Source: Betaproteobacteria bacterium HGW-Betaproteobacteria-14
GTDB lineage: Bacteria > Pseudomonadota > Gammaproteobacteria > Burkholderiales > Rhodocyclaceae
DNA length: 64,000 bases
Assembly: GCA_002840845.1 (NCBI GenBank)
Contig: PHCS01000006.1
Span: 1 to 64,000, forward strand
Direction of reading: 5' to 3'
Every line of letters begins with the position of its first letter. Position 1 is the stretch's first letter. A model generated the notes under the pieces. That model was not told where the DNA came from and searched no databases. It saw only the letters and a list, made by a program, of their open reading frames with translations. This document shows positions 37,532 to 48,526 of the stretch, one piece after another. Both the position numbers and the translations under genes were made by a program.

Positions 37532-38918
37532 ATGGTCGCCCCCTTCTGAGACGGCATCGATGTGCCAAAGTGGAGTTGTGACACAACCACTTGAACGAAA
37601 GGGGCGACCGAGATGAAGCTTACGACGATTGGGATTGATCTGGCAAAGAACGTGTTTCAGGTGCATGGGACGGATGACAAGGGGCGGGCGGTGCTGAGGA
37701 AACAGCTCAAGCGAGCGCAGATGCTGCCGTTCTTTGCCAACCTGCCGCCGTGCAGGATCGGCCTGGAAGCCTGCGGCAGCACCCACTACTGGGCGAAGAA
37801 ACTGCAGGCGCTCGGCCACACGGTGCAATTGATCGCACCGCAGTATGTGAAGCCCTTCGTCAGGCGGAACAAGAACGACGCGGCGGATGCGGCGGCGATC
37901 TGCGAGGCCGTGACGCGGCCGGACATGCCGACGGTGCCGATCAAGAGCGCCGAGCAGCAGGCGATCCTGAGTGCGCATCGTGCCCGGCAAGGCTTCGTCA
38001 AGGCACGCACGGCACAGGCCAACCAGATTCGCGGGTTGCTGGCCGAGTACGGAATCGTCCTGCCGCAGGGGATAGGCCATATTGCCCAACGGGTGCCCGC
38101 GATCATCGAGGACGGCCAGAACGACCTGCCTGGCAGTTTCCGGCTGCTCATTCAACGCCTGCTTGATCACATGAAGGAACTTGGCCGCCAGATCGGCGAA
38201 TTGGCCGCCGAAATCCAATTGTGGCATCGGCAGAATGCCGCCAGCCAGAAGTTGGCGGCGATTCCGGGGCTGGGCCCGCTCACCGCCACGGCGATCGTGG
38301 CCTCCATCGGGGATGCCCGCAACTTCAAGAATGGCCGGCAACTGGCGGCTTGGCTGGGCATCGTGCCCAGGCAGCACTCGACCGGCGGCAAGCCGACGCT
38401 TCTTGGCATCAGCAAGCGGGGCGATGCGTACCTGCGCACGCTGCTCATCCACGGCGCCCGGGCGGTCATCCGAACAGCTGAACGCAAACCGGATGCCGGT
38501 CCGTGGCTTACCCAACTGCTGGCGCGCCGGAACAAGAACGTGGCGGCAGTAGCGTTGGCGAGCAAGAATGCACGAACAATCTGGGCGCTCCTGGCGCATG
38601 ATCGTGAGTACGAGCCGGATTACGGCATGACGGCATGATTAACACCGCGGCGTAATGCTGCGACGAGAACGGCTTCGAAAGGAGAACCTCCACCGATTGC
38701 ACAGGCAATCACGACATGATGGCAAGACAGGTCAGACCGTGGCTCCGCCAACCTGCGAAAAGTCGGGCGCTTCGAGCGCGTGAGACTGATAAGGACGGGG
38801 CCAGCGCATTCCATCAGGGACAGAGGCTTGTGGCCTCGATTACAGTCCGGATCTATGGCCGCAATCTCTACCTACTTACCATCATCGAGTGAAGGCTTGG
38901 CAAACCGGGGGCGACCAT
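37532..38918 (+). mobile_element. IS110-family (IS1111-like) insertion sequence
   Basis: Transposase ORF flanked by inverted repeats ATGGTCGCCCCC (37532-37543) and GGGGGCGACCAT (38907-38918). Confidence 0.8.
37613..38638 (+). CDS. IS110-family transposase
   Basis: TTIGIDLAKNVFQVHGTDDKGRAVLRKQLKRAQMLPFFANLPPCRIGLEACGSTHYWAKKL; IPGLGPLTATAIVASIGDARNFKNGRQLAAWLGIVPRQHSTGGK. Confidence 0.97.
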   Translation: MKLTTIGIDLAKNVFQVHGTDDKGRAVLRKQLKRAQMLPFFANLPPCRIGLEACGSTHYWAKKLQALGHTVQLIAPQYVKPFVRRNKNDAADAAAICEAVTRPDMPTVPIKSAEQQAILSAHRARQGFVKARTAQANQIRGLLAEYGIVLPQGIGHIAQRVPAIIEDGQNDLPGSFRLLIQRLLDHMKELGRQIGELAAEIQLWHRQNAASQKLAAIPGLGPLTATAIVASIGDARNFKNGRQLAAWLGIVPRQHSTGGKPTLLGISKRGDAYLRTLLIHGARAVIRTAERKPDAGPWLTQLLARRNKNVAAVALASKNARTIWALLAHDREYEPDYGMTA

Positions 38919-38936
38919 CTATGACTTTTCCTTGGC

Positions 38937-39773
38937 TCACCCCCCGGTCTGCCGCCGCAGCCACACTGACGGCGAGATGCCGGTTTCGCGGATGAACGCC
39001 CGCGAGAGCGCCGGCTGGCTGCCGTAACCCACTTCCCCGGCCACCCATCCCAATGGACGTCCCTTGCGCAGCAGGCGCTGTGCGAAGCCGATGCGCACCT
39101 GGGCCAGGAAGGCGGCCGGGGCGACGCCGACGACTTGCCTGAACTGCCGGGCGAAGGCGGTGCGCGAGAGGTGGGCGACGCCGGCCATCGTGTCGAGCGT
39201 CCAGTCCCTGCCCGGCGCATCGAGCAGCGCGACCAGCAGCGGGCCCAGGCGTGGTTGCGCCAGTCCGGCGAGGATGCCGCTGGCGACGAGGCCGTGCGCC
39301 ATGGCGTGGCGCACGATCTGGATCAGCAGCACGTCGCAGAGGCGGTCCAGCATCACCTGCCGGCCGGCGCGCGCGGCGGCGGCCTCGTCGAACAGCAGGG
39401 ACAGCGTCGGCTCCAGGCCGGGCATCTCGCGGAAAGGGATCGCCACGACGTCGGGGAAGGACTGGGTGATGGCGTTGTCCATGCCGGCGTCGTAGCTTAC
39501 GCTGGCGCACAGCACGTCGGCGGTGACGCGGCCGGCGACGTCGAGGCGATGGTCGAGCGGGCGCGGATAGAACAGCAGTGCGGGTTCGGCGACGGCGATG
39601 GGCGGGCGCCCCTTCTGCCCGGCGCGAAGGGCACCTGCGCGCACGACGTGCAGGTGGCCGACGCCTTCCGCGGCGTCGAAGTCGTGCAGGCCGCACAGCG
39701 GGCCGGCGTAGAAGGTGCTGGCGCGCAGGCCGACATGGTCGAGGAGGCGCGAGATGCCGTCGGGAGATTCCAT
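38937..39773 (-). CDS. AraC-family transcriptional regulator (cupin_6 sensor type)
   Basis: C-terminal HTH DTMAGVAHLSRTAFARQFRQVVGVAPAAFLAQVRIGFAQRLLRKGRPLGWVAGEVGYGSQPALSRAFIRETGISPS. Confidence 0.9.
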   Translation of the reverse strand: MESPDGISRLLDHVGLRASTFYAGPLCGLHDFDAAEGVGHLHVVRAGALRAGQKGRPPIAVAEPALLFYPRPLDHRLDVAGRVTADVLCASVSYDAGMDNAITQSFPDVVAIPFREMPGLEPTLSLLFDEAAAARAGRQVMLDRLCDVLLIQIVRHAMAHGLVASGILAGLAQPRLGPLLVALLDAPGRDWTLDTMAGVAHLSRTAFARQFRQVVGVAPAAFLAQVRIGFAQRLLRKGRPLGWVAGEVGYGSQPALSRAFIRETGISPSVWLRRQTGG

Positions 39774-39891
39774 CGTTGCGGTACGAAAGGTTATGAAGCC
39801 GGTACGCATGATAGCCGCAAATCCAGGCCGGCGGGCTACCCTGCATTCCGGATCGCGCATCCCGCGCGCCATTGCATTCACGGAGGACACC

Positions 39892-40461
39892 ATGAACCGG
39901 CATTTCGTCGCCAGGACCCTGAACGCCGTCACCCTCGGCAGCGCCAACCCCGAACAGAAAGAGGTGCTCGAAGCCGCCCAGAAGCAGATCGGCTTCATCC
40001 CCAACATGTACGCCAACATGGCGAACGTGCCGGGCGTGCTGACCACCTACCTGCATGGCTACGCCGCCTTCCGGCAGAAGTCGGGCTTCACCCCGGCCGA
40101 GCAGGAAGTGGTTTTCCTCGCCGTCAGCCAGCAGAACGGCTGCACCTATTGCACGGCCGCGCACAGCATGATCGCCGACAAGATGTCCGGCGTGCCGGCG
40201 CCGGTGCTGGCGGCGATCCGCGCGCACCAGCCGATCCCGGATCCGAAGCTGAAAGCCTTGTACGAATTCACGCAGGCGCTGGTGAGCACCGCCGGCAAGC
40301 CCGGCCAGGCGGCGGCCGATGCCTTCCTCGCCGCCGGCTACACGGAGGCCCACGCGCTGCAGATCATCCTGGCGGCGGCGGTGAAGACCCTCTCCAACTA
40401 CACCAACCACCTCTTCCAGACGGAAGTGGACGACAAGTTCGCCGCCTACAAGGTGGCCTGA
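39892..40461 (+). CDS. AhpD/carboxymuconolactone decarboxylase-family protein
   Basis: EQEVVFLAVSQQNGCTYCTAAHSMIADKM. Confidence 0.9.
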   Translation: MNRHFVARTLNAVTLGSANPEQKEVLEAAQKQIGFIPNMYANMANVPGVLTTYLHGYAAFRQKSGFTPAEQEVVFLAVSQQNGCTYCTAAHSMIADKMSGVPAPVLAAIRAHQPIPDPKLKALYEFTQALVSTAGKPGQAAADAFLAAGYTEAHALQIILAAAVKTLSNYTNHLFQTEVDDKFAAYKVA

Positions 40462-40492
40462 AAAATACAACGATACGAAAGGGAGCAAAGAA

Positions 40493-40882
40493 ATGAGCAC
40501 AGTCGACATTCCTTCCGAGGCGCAGGCCACCGACGAGGTTGAGGCGGTCTTCGCGGAGATTCGCCGAGCTTTCGGAATGCCCTTCGTGCCCAACCTGTTC
40601 AAGGTGATGGCCCACAACCCGGCCTATCTGAAGGCCAGCTGGGAGCGGGTCAAGGTCGTCATGGGGCCGGGGCTGCTCGACCGCAAGACGAAGGAAATGA
40701 TCGCCGTCGCCGTCTCCGCGGTGAATGGCTGCGACTATTGCGTCCTGGCGCACACCGCGGCCCTGAAGTCGATGGGCGTCGGCGACGGCGAACTCGTTGA
40801 ACTCATGGCGGTGGTGGACCTGTTCAGCGGGTTCAACAAGCTGTTGGAGGGGTTGCAGGTGCCGCCCGACATCGGCGCCTGA
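40493..40882 (+). CDS. AhpD/carboxymuconolactone decarboxylase-family protein
   Basis: KEMIAVAVSAVNGCDYCVLAHTAALKSMG. Confidence 0.9.
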   Translation: MSTVDIPSEAQATDEVEAVFAEIRRAFGMPFVPNLFKVMAHNPAYLKASWERVKVVMGPGLLDRKTKEMIAVAVSAVNGCDYCVLAHTAALKSMGVGDGELVELMAVVDLFSGFNKLLEGLQVPPDIGA

Positions 40883-40931
40883 TCCGCAGGTGCGGGTTTC
40901 GGCATCGCCGCCGCTTCCGGTGGCGATGCCC

Positions 40932-40961
40932 TGTAAGGAACGGCACGCTTCCCGAGACAAA
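40932..40961 (+). promoter_or_regulatory. putative ECF promoter TGTAAG-N18-GACAAA (P11)
   Basis: About 60 bp upstream of the 3-hydroxybutyrate dehydrogenase gene. Confidence 0.45.
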
Positions 40962-41017
40962 TCAAAAGGAGCCGAATCGGCGCATCCGCGCAAACGCGCT
41001 CCGTCAAGGGAGGCCTC

Positions 41018-41800
41018 GTGCCTGAAAGAAAAACCGCACTGATCACCGGCTCGACCAGCGGCATCGGCCTGGGCATCGCCGAATACTTCGCCCGCCAGGG
41101 CGCCAACGTCATCCTCAACGGCATGGGGGATGCCGCCGAAATCGAGGCGACGCGCGCCCGGCTGGCGCAGTCCTGCCAGGTCGAGGTGCGCTACCAGGGC
41201 GCCGACATGAGCAAGCCCGAAGCTATCGAGACGATGTTCGCCGCGGTGGCCGGGGAGTTCGGCGGCGTAGACATCCTGGTCAACAACGCCGGCATCCAGC
41301 ATGTCGCGCCGATCGACGAGTTTCCCGTCGCCAAGTGGGATGCCGTGATCGCCATCAACCTGACGGCGGCCTTCCACACCATCCGCCTCGCGTTACCTCA
41401 CATGAAACAGAAGCAGTGGGGGCGCATCGTGCAGATCGCCTCGGCGCATGCGCTGGTCGCCTCGCCCTACAAGTCGGCCTATGTCGCCGCCAAGCATGGC
41501 ATCGCCGGCCTGACCAAGACCGTGGCGCTGGAGGTGGCCGAGCAGGGCATCACAGTGAATGCCATCTGTCCCGGCTATGTGTGGACGCCGCTGGTGGAAA
41601 AGCAGATTCCGGAAACCGCCAGGGCGCGCGGCATCAGCGAGGCCGAGGTGATCCAGAACGTGCTGCTGGCGGCACAGTCGACCAAGCAGTTCGTCACTGT
41701 TGAACAGGTCGCGGCCCTGGCCGGCTTCCTCGCTGGCGGCGATGCGGCGTCGATCACCGGCGCCGTGATTCCGCTCGACGGCGGCTGGACGGCGCACTGA
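41018..41800 (+). CDS. bdhA: 3-hydroxybutyrate dehydrogenase (SDR)
   Basis: ALITGSTSGIGLGIAEYFARQGANVILNG...NNAGIQHVAPIDEFPVAKWDAVIAINLTAAFHTIRLALPHMK...YVAAKHGIAGLTKTVALEVAE. Confidence 0.92.
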   Translation: MPERKTALITGSTSGIGLGIAEYFARQGANVILNGMGDAAEIEATRARLAQSCQVEVRYQGADMSKPEAIETMFAAVAGEFGGVDILVNNAGIQHVAPIDEFPVAKWDAVIAINLTAAFHTIRLALPHMKQKQWGRIVQIASAHALVASPYKSAYVAAKHGIAGLTKTVALEVAEQGITVNAICPGYVWTPLVEKQIPETARARGISEAEVIQNVLLAAQSTKQFVTVEQVAALAGFLAGGDAASITGAVIPLDGGWTAH

Positions 41801-41809
41801 GGCCAGCCG

Positions 41810-42595
41810 ATGAATGCACAGGACATCCTGCAACTGCCGTCGATGCCGGCGGCATCGCCTTCCTATCCGCGCGGTCCCTACCGCTTCATCGACCGCGAAT
41901 ACCTGATCATCACTTACCAGTCCGACCCCGAGGCGATCCGCGCCGCGCTGCCGGAACCGCTGGAACCCGACGGCAGCGACACGGTGCTTTACGAATTCAT
42001 CCGCATGCCGGATTCGGCGGGCTTCGGCAGCTACACCGAATCCGGCGTGGTGATCCCGGCGCTGCATCGCGGCGAACACGTCAATTTCACCGCCCAGATG
42101 TATCTCGACGACGAGCCGCCAATCGCCGGCGGCAGAGAGATCTGGGGCTTTCCAAAGAAGCATGGCCAGCCCCGGCTCAGTGTCAATCACGACACGCTGA
42201 CCGGCACGCTCGACTACGCCGGGGTGCAGGTTGCCGTCGGCACCATGGGCTACAAGCACCAGCACCTGCTCTACGACGTGGCCGGCAAGAAGCAGTGTTC
42301 GTCGGCGTCGATCATCGAGAAGATGAGCAAGACCCAGGTCAATCTCAAGCTGATCCCCGGCGTCGATGGCGAACTGGCGATTGCCCAGCTGGTTGCCTAC
42401 AACCTGACCGACATCGCGGTGCAAGGTGCCTGGTCCGGCCCGGCGCGACTGCATCTGGTGCCGCACGCCAACGCGCCGGTGGCCGACCTGCCGGTGCGCA
42501 AGGCGCTCGGCGGGCTGCATTTCATTGCCGATCTGACTCTGCCTTATGGCCACGTCCTGCACGACTATCTCGCCGGTGATCCGGCCGCTTCCTAA
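41810..42595 (+). CDS. adc: acetoacetate decarboxylase
   Basis: AIRAALPEPLEPDGSDTVLYEFIRMPDS...EIWGFPKKHGQPRLSVNHDTLTGTLDYAGVQVAVGTMGYKH. Confidence 0.92.
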   Translation: MNAQDILQLPSMPAASPSYPRGPYRFIDREYLIITYQSDPEAIRAALPEPLEPDGSDTVLYEFIRMPDSAGFGSYTESGVVIPALHRGEHVNFTAQMYLDDEPPIAGGREIWGFPKKHGQPRLSVNHDTLTGTLDYAGVQVAVGTMGYKHQHLLYDVAGKKQCSSASIIEKMSKTQVNLKLIPGVDGELAIAQLVAYNLTDIAVQGAWSGPARLHLVPHANAPVADLPVRKALGGLHFIADLTLPYGHVLHDYLAGDPAAS

Positions 42596-42600
42596 GGAGC

Positions 42601-43749
42601 ATGCGCATGGCCAAATCACGTACCAAATCAGCGTCACATACTCCTTCGCCCGTAGCCGCCGGCAATTTGCAGCTACCCGGCCAGGTGGTGCTGGTCATGC
42701 AAGGCGGCGGCGCGCTCGGCGCCTTCCAGGCCGGCGTCTATGAAGCCATGCACGAAGCCGGCATCGAGCCGGACTGGGTGGTGGGCACCTCGATCGGCGC
42801 CATCAACGGCGCGATCATCGCGGGGAATTCGTCGCAAAACCGCCTGTCGCGACTGCGCCAGTTCTGGGAAATGGTTGCTAGTGGTGCCGCTTCGGCGCCA
42901 CACTGGAAGGCGTTCGGGATGGGCAACCTGATGCACAACCTGAACACGGTGGCCCGCGGAATTCCGGGCTTCTTTGCGCCGAACCCGGCGTCATGGGTCG
43001 GTGCGCACACGCCGTTGGGGATAAGCGATGCCTCGTATTACAGTACGGCGCCATTGCGCCGCACACTCGCCGAACTGGTGGATTTCGGCCGCATTACCAA
43101 GGGCGGAACCCGCCTGACATTGGGTGCCGTCAATGTGAATTTGGGCCGCATGCGCTATTTTGACAGTCGCGACGAGGTGGTAGGGATCGATCACGTCATG
43201 GCCTCCGGAGCCTTGCCGCCGGCGTTTCCGGCAGCGGTAATCGACGGCGAACCGTTCTGGGACGGCGGCATTTATTCCAATACGCCGATCGAAGTCGTGA
43301 TGGATGACCATCCGCGCCGCGATTCGGTGATCTTTGCCGCCCAGCTTTGGCAGCAGGAAGACGCGGAGCCGCAGACGATTCAGCACGTTATGGCACGTCT
43401 CAAGGACATCCAGTATTCAAGTCGGGCGGCAAGCCATATTGCGCGACAGCAGCAGATTCACCACCTGCGCCACGTCGTGCGCGAGCTTGGCCGCCTGATG
43501 CCGGCAAGTGCGCGCGCCAAGCCCGAGATCAAGGAACTGCTCGGCTGGGGCTGCGGCACGGTGATGCATGTCCTGCCCTTGCAGGCGCCCCTGCTGGACG
43601 GCGACGATCACACCAAGGACATCGATTTCACGCCGGGCGGCATCCGTGCCCGCTGGGCGGCGGGGCGGGAACTGACGCGCCGCCGGCTCGCCGAGGCGCC
43701 CTGGCGCGGCGCGGCCGACCCCAGGGCCGGCATCCTGGTGCACGATTGA
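42601..43749 (+). CDS. patatin-like phospholipase
   Basis: LVMQGGGALGAFQAGVYEAM; GTSIGAINGAIIAGN; WDGGIYSNTPIE. Confidence 0.93.
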   Translation: MRMAKSRTKSASHTPSPVAAGNLQLPGQVVLVMQGGGALGAFQAGVYEAMHEAGIEPDWVVGTSIGAINGAIIAGNSSQNRLSRLRQFWEMVASGAASAPHWKAFGMGNLMHNLNTVARGIPGFFAPNPASWVGAHTPLGISDASYYSTAPLRRTLAELVDFGRITKGGTRLTLGAVNVNLGRMRYFDSRDEVVGIDHVMASGALPPAFPAAVIDGEPFWDGGIYSNTPIEVVMDDHPRRDSVIFAAQLWQQEDAEPQTIQHVMARLKDIQYSSRAASHIARQQQIHHLRHVVRELGRLMPASARAKPEIKELLGWGCGTVMHVLPLQAPLLDGDDHTKDIDFTPGGIRARWAAGRELTRRRLAEAPWRGAADPRAGILVHD

Positions 43750-43783
43750 CGACCGGGGCGCTCGTGCGGAGAACATCCTTCCG

Positions 43784-45160
<1,377 letters not shown>

Positions 45161-45215
45161 CGCCGATCCGGCCGCAGGCCGGCATATCCCAAAGTATTTG
45201 TTGCGCGCGGCGCGC

Positions 45216-45596
45216 CTACAGGCTGAAGCTGCCGCGCCAGGCGCCCCCCGCGAAGTCGAGGCTGACCTTTCTGGGCGCGATTTTCCCGACCGCCGCGGTA
45301 TGCAGCTCCATTTCCGGCTGGCGGCCCAGGCGCTCGGCGACCTCGAAGCTGCAGGCGGTCGAAGTCACCGGGCGGAAATACAGCAGCAGATTGTCGCCGG
45401 CCGCGACGGCCGTGCGGTCTCGGGCGTCGTCGCGGAAGTGCACGAACTTCTTTACCAGGCAGGAGAAATACAGCTCCAGCTCGACGAACAGCGGCGTCGT
45501 CCGCCTGGACAGCTCGCGGGCGGCGGCCGGGGTCCATTCGACCAGGACGTTCCTGCCGTTGATGACGACGGTCGATTCGAGGCATTTTGCGGTCAT
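45216..45596 (-). CDS. conserved hypothetical protein
   Basis: 126 aa MTAKCLESTVVINGRNVLVEWTPAAARELSRRTTPLFVELELYFSCLVKKFVHF; SD-like GGAGG upstream; promoter-like P7. Confidence 0.65.
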   Translation of the reverse strand: MTAKCLESTVVINGRNVLVEWTPAAARELSRRTTPLFVELELYFSCLVKKFVHFRDDARDRTAVAAGDNLLLYFRPVTSTACSFEVAERLGRQPEMELHTAAVGKIAPRKVSLDFAGGAWRGSFSL

Positions 45597-45630
45597 GGGT
45601 GATCCTCCATCGTTTCGCTGTATACAGCAC

Positions 45631-45660
45631 AGGGTCGGTTCGGCATGGCGTTTTCTTACA
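45631..45660 (-). promoter_or_regulatory. putative ECF promoter TGTAAG-N18-GACCCT (P7)
   Basis: Reverse strand TGTAAGAAAACGCCATGCCGAACCGACCCT upstream of 45596. Confidence 0.4.
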
Positions 45661-45713
45661 CGAACATGTTCTATCCTGCCATGGTTGCGTGAGTCGGGAA
45701 GAGGAGATGCCGC

Positions 45714-46283
45714 ATGAAGGTCAGGCTGATCGAGGAGCAGGTGGGCTATTCCGGGTTTTTCAGGCTGCGCCGGGTGACGCTCGAGCATGAGCGCTACGAT
45801 GGCACCATGTCGGCGCCGCGGGCGCACGAAGTTCTGGAGCGCAGCGACGTCGCGGCGGCGGTGCTGTTCGACCCGGCAGCGGACAGCATCGTCATGGTCG
45901 AGCAGTTCCGCCCGGGCGCCTTTGCCGCGGGGCTGCATCCCTGGCTGCTCGACATCGTTGCCGGCCGCATCGAGCCGGGCCAGTCGCCGGAGGAGGCGAT
46001 CGTGCGCGAGATCGCCGAGGAATCGGGCCTGACGCCGCATGCCGTCGAGTTTATCGGCAGCTATCTGACGGCCCCCCATCTTTCCAGCGAGCGCGTGCAC
46101 CTGTTCTGCGCCCATGTCGATGCTTCGCGGATCGCCGGCACGCGCGGGCTGCCGGAGGAGGGCGAGGATATCCGCCCCGTCGTCATGGAACGCGCCGCGG
46201 CGCTCGGCTTGCTGCAAAGTGGCGTCCTGCCGCTCTGGGCCGGATTGGCCCTGGCCTGGATTTCGCTACGCCGCCGCGAATAG
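45714..46283 (+). CDS. NUDIX hydrolase, ADP-ribose pyrophosphatase-like
   Basis: LLDIVAGRIEPGQSPEEAIVREIAEESGL Nudix box. Confidence 0.93.
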   Translation: MKVRLIEEQVGYSGFFRLRRVTLEHERYDGTMSAPRAHEVLERSDVAAAVLFDPAADSIVMVEQFRPGAFAAGLHPWLLDIVAGRIEPGQSPEEAIVREIAEESGLTPHAVEFIGSYLTAPHLSSERVHLFCAHVDASRIAGTRGLPEEGEDIRPVVMERAAALGLLQSGVLPLWAGLALAWISLRRRE

Positions 46284-46299
46284 GGCGGACACCCCGTTC

Positions 46300-46328
46300 T
46301 GTAAGGTTTACGGCGTCCCGGCGACTAA
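46300..46328 (+). promoter_or_regulatory. putative ECF promoter TGTAAG-N17-GACTAA (P3)
   Basis: TGTAAGGTTTACGGCGTCCCGGCGACTAA upstream of TVP38/FAD reductase copy 2. Confidence 0.6.
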
Positions 46329-46375
46329 AAAAGCATACGGTGCATGGCTGGCCAGCCGCATAACAACAAAGGGAG

Positions 46376-48526
46376 ATGACGATGCTGCGCAAACTGCTGG
46401 TGGCGGCGGCGATCGGCCTGACGATCGGTCTGTATTTCATTTTCGACCTCGGGCAGTACCTCAGCCTCGACGCGCTCAAGGCGCAACAGGCGGCCATCGA
46501 GGGCTACCGGACGGCGCACCCCTGGCTTGCCGCCGCGATCTTTTTCGCCCTGTATGTCCTGATGGCCGCCCTGTCGCTGCCGGGCGCGGCGCTGATGACG
46601 CTCGCCGGCGGGGCGGTGTTCGGCCTGTGGTGGGGCACGCTGATCGTCTCCTTCGCCTCCAGCGCCGGCGCGCTGGTGGCCTTTCTCGTGGCGCGCTTCC
46701 TGCTGCGCGGCTGGGTGACGCAGCGCTTCGGCCAGCGCCTGGCGGCCATCGACGAGGGCATACGGCGCGAGGGGGCGTTCTACCTCTTCGCCCTGCGCCT
46801 GGTGCCGGTCTTCCCCTTCTTTCTCATCAACCTGCTGTTCGGGCTGACGGCGATGAAGGCGCGCACCTACTACTGGGTGAGCCAGCTCGGCATGCTGGCC
46901 GGCACAGCGGTCTACGTGAACGCCGGCACCCAGCTCGCCCGCCTCGAGTCGCTCTCCGGCATCGTCTCGCCGGCCCTGCTCGGCTCCTTCGCCCTGCTCG
47001 GCGTGTTCCCGCTCGTCGCGCGCAAGCTCGTCGGGTCGCTGCGCGCGAAAAAGGTGTATGCACCCTGGAAGAAGCCCGCCCGCTTCGACCGCAACCTCGT
47101 CGTCATCGGCGCCGGCAGCGCCGGCCTGGTGACGGCCTACATCGCCGCCGCCGTGAAGGCGAAGGTGACCCTGGTCGAGAAGCACAAGATGGGCGGCGAC
47201 TGCCTCAACACCGGCTGCGTGCCCTCGAAGGCGCTGATCCGCTCGGCGAAATTCCTCTCGCACCTGCAGCGGGCGGAGGAATTCGGCCTGCGCCGTCCCA
47301 CAGGGACCGACTTTTCCTTCGCGGAGGTGATGGAACGGGTGCACAAGGTGGTGCGGACGGTCGAGCCGCACGATTCCGTCGCGCGCTACACCGAGTTGGG
47401 GGTCGATGTCGTCGAGGGTTCGGCGAGGATCGTTTCGCCCTGGGAGCTGGAGATCACCCGGAACAACGGCGCCACCGAGAAGCTGACCACGCGCAGCATC
47501 GTCGTTGCCGCCGGGGCGCGGCCCTTCGTGCCGCCGATCTCAGGTATTGAAGAAGTAGGCTATCTTACTTCGGACACGGTCTGGAACCTGCGCGAACTGC
47601 CGAAGCGCCTGGTGGTGCTGGGCGGCGGCCCCATCGGCTCGGAACTTACGCAGGCCTTCGCCCGCTTCGGCGCCAAGGTGACGCAGGTCGAGATGGCGCC
47701 TCGCATCATGATCCGCGAAGACCCGGAAGTGTCGGAACTCGTGACAAAGCGCTTCCGCTCCGAGGGCATCGACGTGCTGGTCAATCACAAGGCCAAGCGG
47801 TTTGCGGTCGAGAACGGCGAGAAGATTCTCATTGCCGAGCATGCGGGCGGCGATGTGCGCATCCCGTTCGACGCCGTGCTGGTGGCCGTCGGCCGGGTGG
47901 CCAATCTCAAGGGCTATGGCCTGGAAGACATCGGCGTCGCCACCTCGCGCACGGTCGAGGTCAATGAATTCCTGCAAACCAATGTCCCGAACATCTACGC
48001 GGCCGGCGACGTCGCCGGGCCCTACCAATTCACGCATGCCGCCGCCCATCAGGCCTGGTACGCCGCCGTCAATGCCCTGTTCGATCCGCTGAAGAAGTTC
48101 AAGGCCGACTATTCGGTGATTCCCTGGGCGACCTTCGTCGAACCGGAGGTGGCGCGTGTCGGCCTGAACGAGCAGGAAGCGAAGGAGAAGGGCATTCCCT
48201 ACGAGGTGAGCCGTTACGGCATTGACGACCTCGACCGCGCCATCGCCGACGGCGAAGCGCATGGTTTCATCAAGGTACTCACTGTACCGGGCAAGGATCG
48301 CATCCTCGGCGTGACCCTCGTCGGCGAACACGCCGGCGACCTGCTTGCCGAATACGTGCTGGCGATGAAGCATGGCATCGGCCTCAACAAGATCCTCGGC
48401 ACGATCCATATCTACCCGACGCTGGCGGAAGCCAACAAGTATGTTGCCGGCGTATGGAAGAAGGCGCACGCGCCGCAAGGATTGCTGGCCTGGGTGGAAC
48501 GCTTCCATGCCTGGAGGCGCGGATGA
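46376..48526 (+). CDS. TVP38/TMEM64-family membrane domain fused to FAD-dependent disulfide oxidoreductase, copy 2
   Basis: 716 aa, colinear with 4363..6534 (GGDCLNTGCVPSKALIRSAKFLSH, GPYQFTHAAAHQAWYAAVNALF). Confidence 0.93.
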   Translation: MTMLRKLLVAAAIGLTIGLYFIFDLGQYLSLDALKAQQAAIEGYRTAHPWLAAAIFFALYVLMAALSLPGAALMTLAGGAVFGLWWGTLIVSFASSAGALVAFLVARFLLRGWVTQRFGQRLAAIDEGIRREGAFYLFALRLVPVFPFFLINLLFGLTAMKARTYYWVSQLGMLAGTAVYVNAGTQLARLESLSGIVSPALLGSFALLGVFPLVARKLVGSLRAKKVYAPWKKPARFDRNLVVIGAGSAGLVTAYIAAAVKAKVTLVEKHKMGGDCLNTGCVPSKALIRSAKFLSHLQRAEEFGLRRPTGTDFSFAEVMERVHKVVRTVEPHDSVARYTELGVDVVEGSARIVSPWELEITRNNGATEKLTTRSIVVAAGARPFVPPISGIEEVGYLTSDTVWNLRELPKRLVVLGGGPIGSELTQAFARFGAKVTQVEMAPRIMIREDPEVSELVTKRFRSEGIDVLVNHKAKRFAVENGEKILIAEHAGGDVRIPFDAVLVAVGRVANLKGYGLEDIGVATSRTVEVNEFLQTNVPNIYAAGDVAGPYQFTHAAAHQAWYAAVNALFDPLKKFKADYSVIPWATFVEPEVARVGLNEQEAKEKGIPYEVSRYGIDDLDRAIADGEAHGFIKVLTVPGKDRILGVTLVGEHAGDLLAEYVLAMKHGIGLNKILGTIHIYPTLAEANKYVAGVWKKAHAPQGLLAWVERFHAWRRG

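Noticed and set aside
46376-48526. Annotation as mercuric reductase (merA)
   Set aside because: Lacks C-terminal vicinal cysteines and HMA domain and is fused to a TVP38 membrane domain; the real merA is at 34917..36332.
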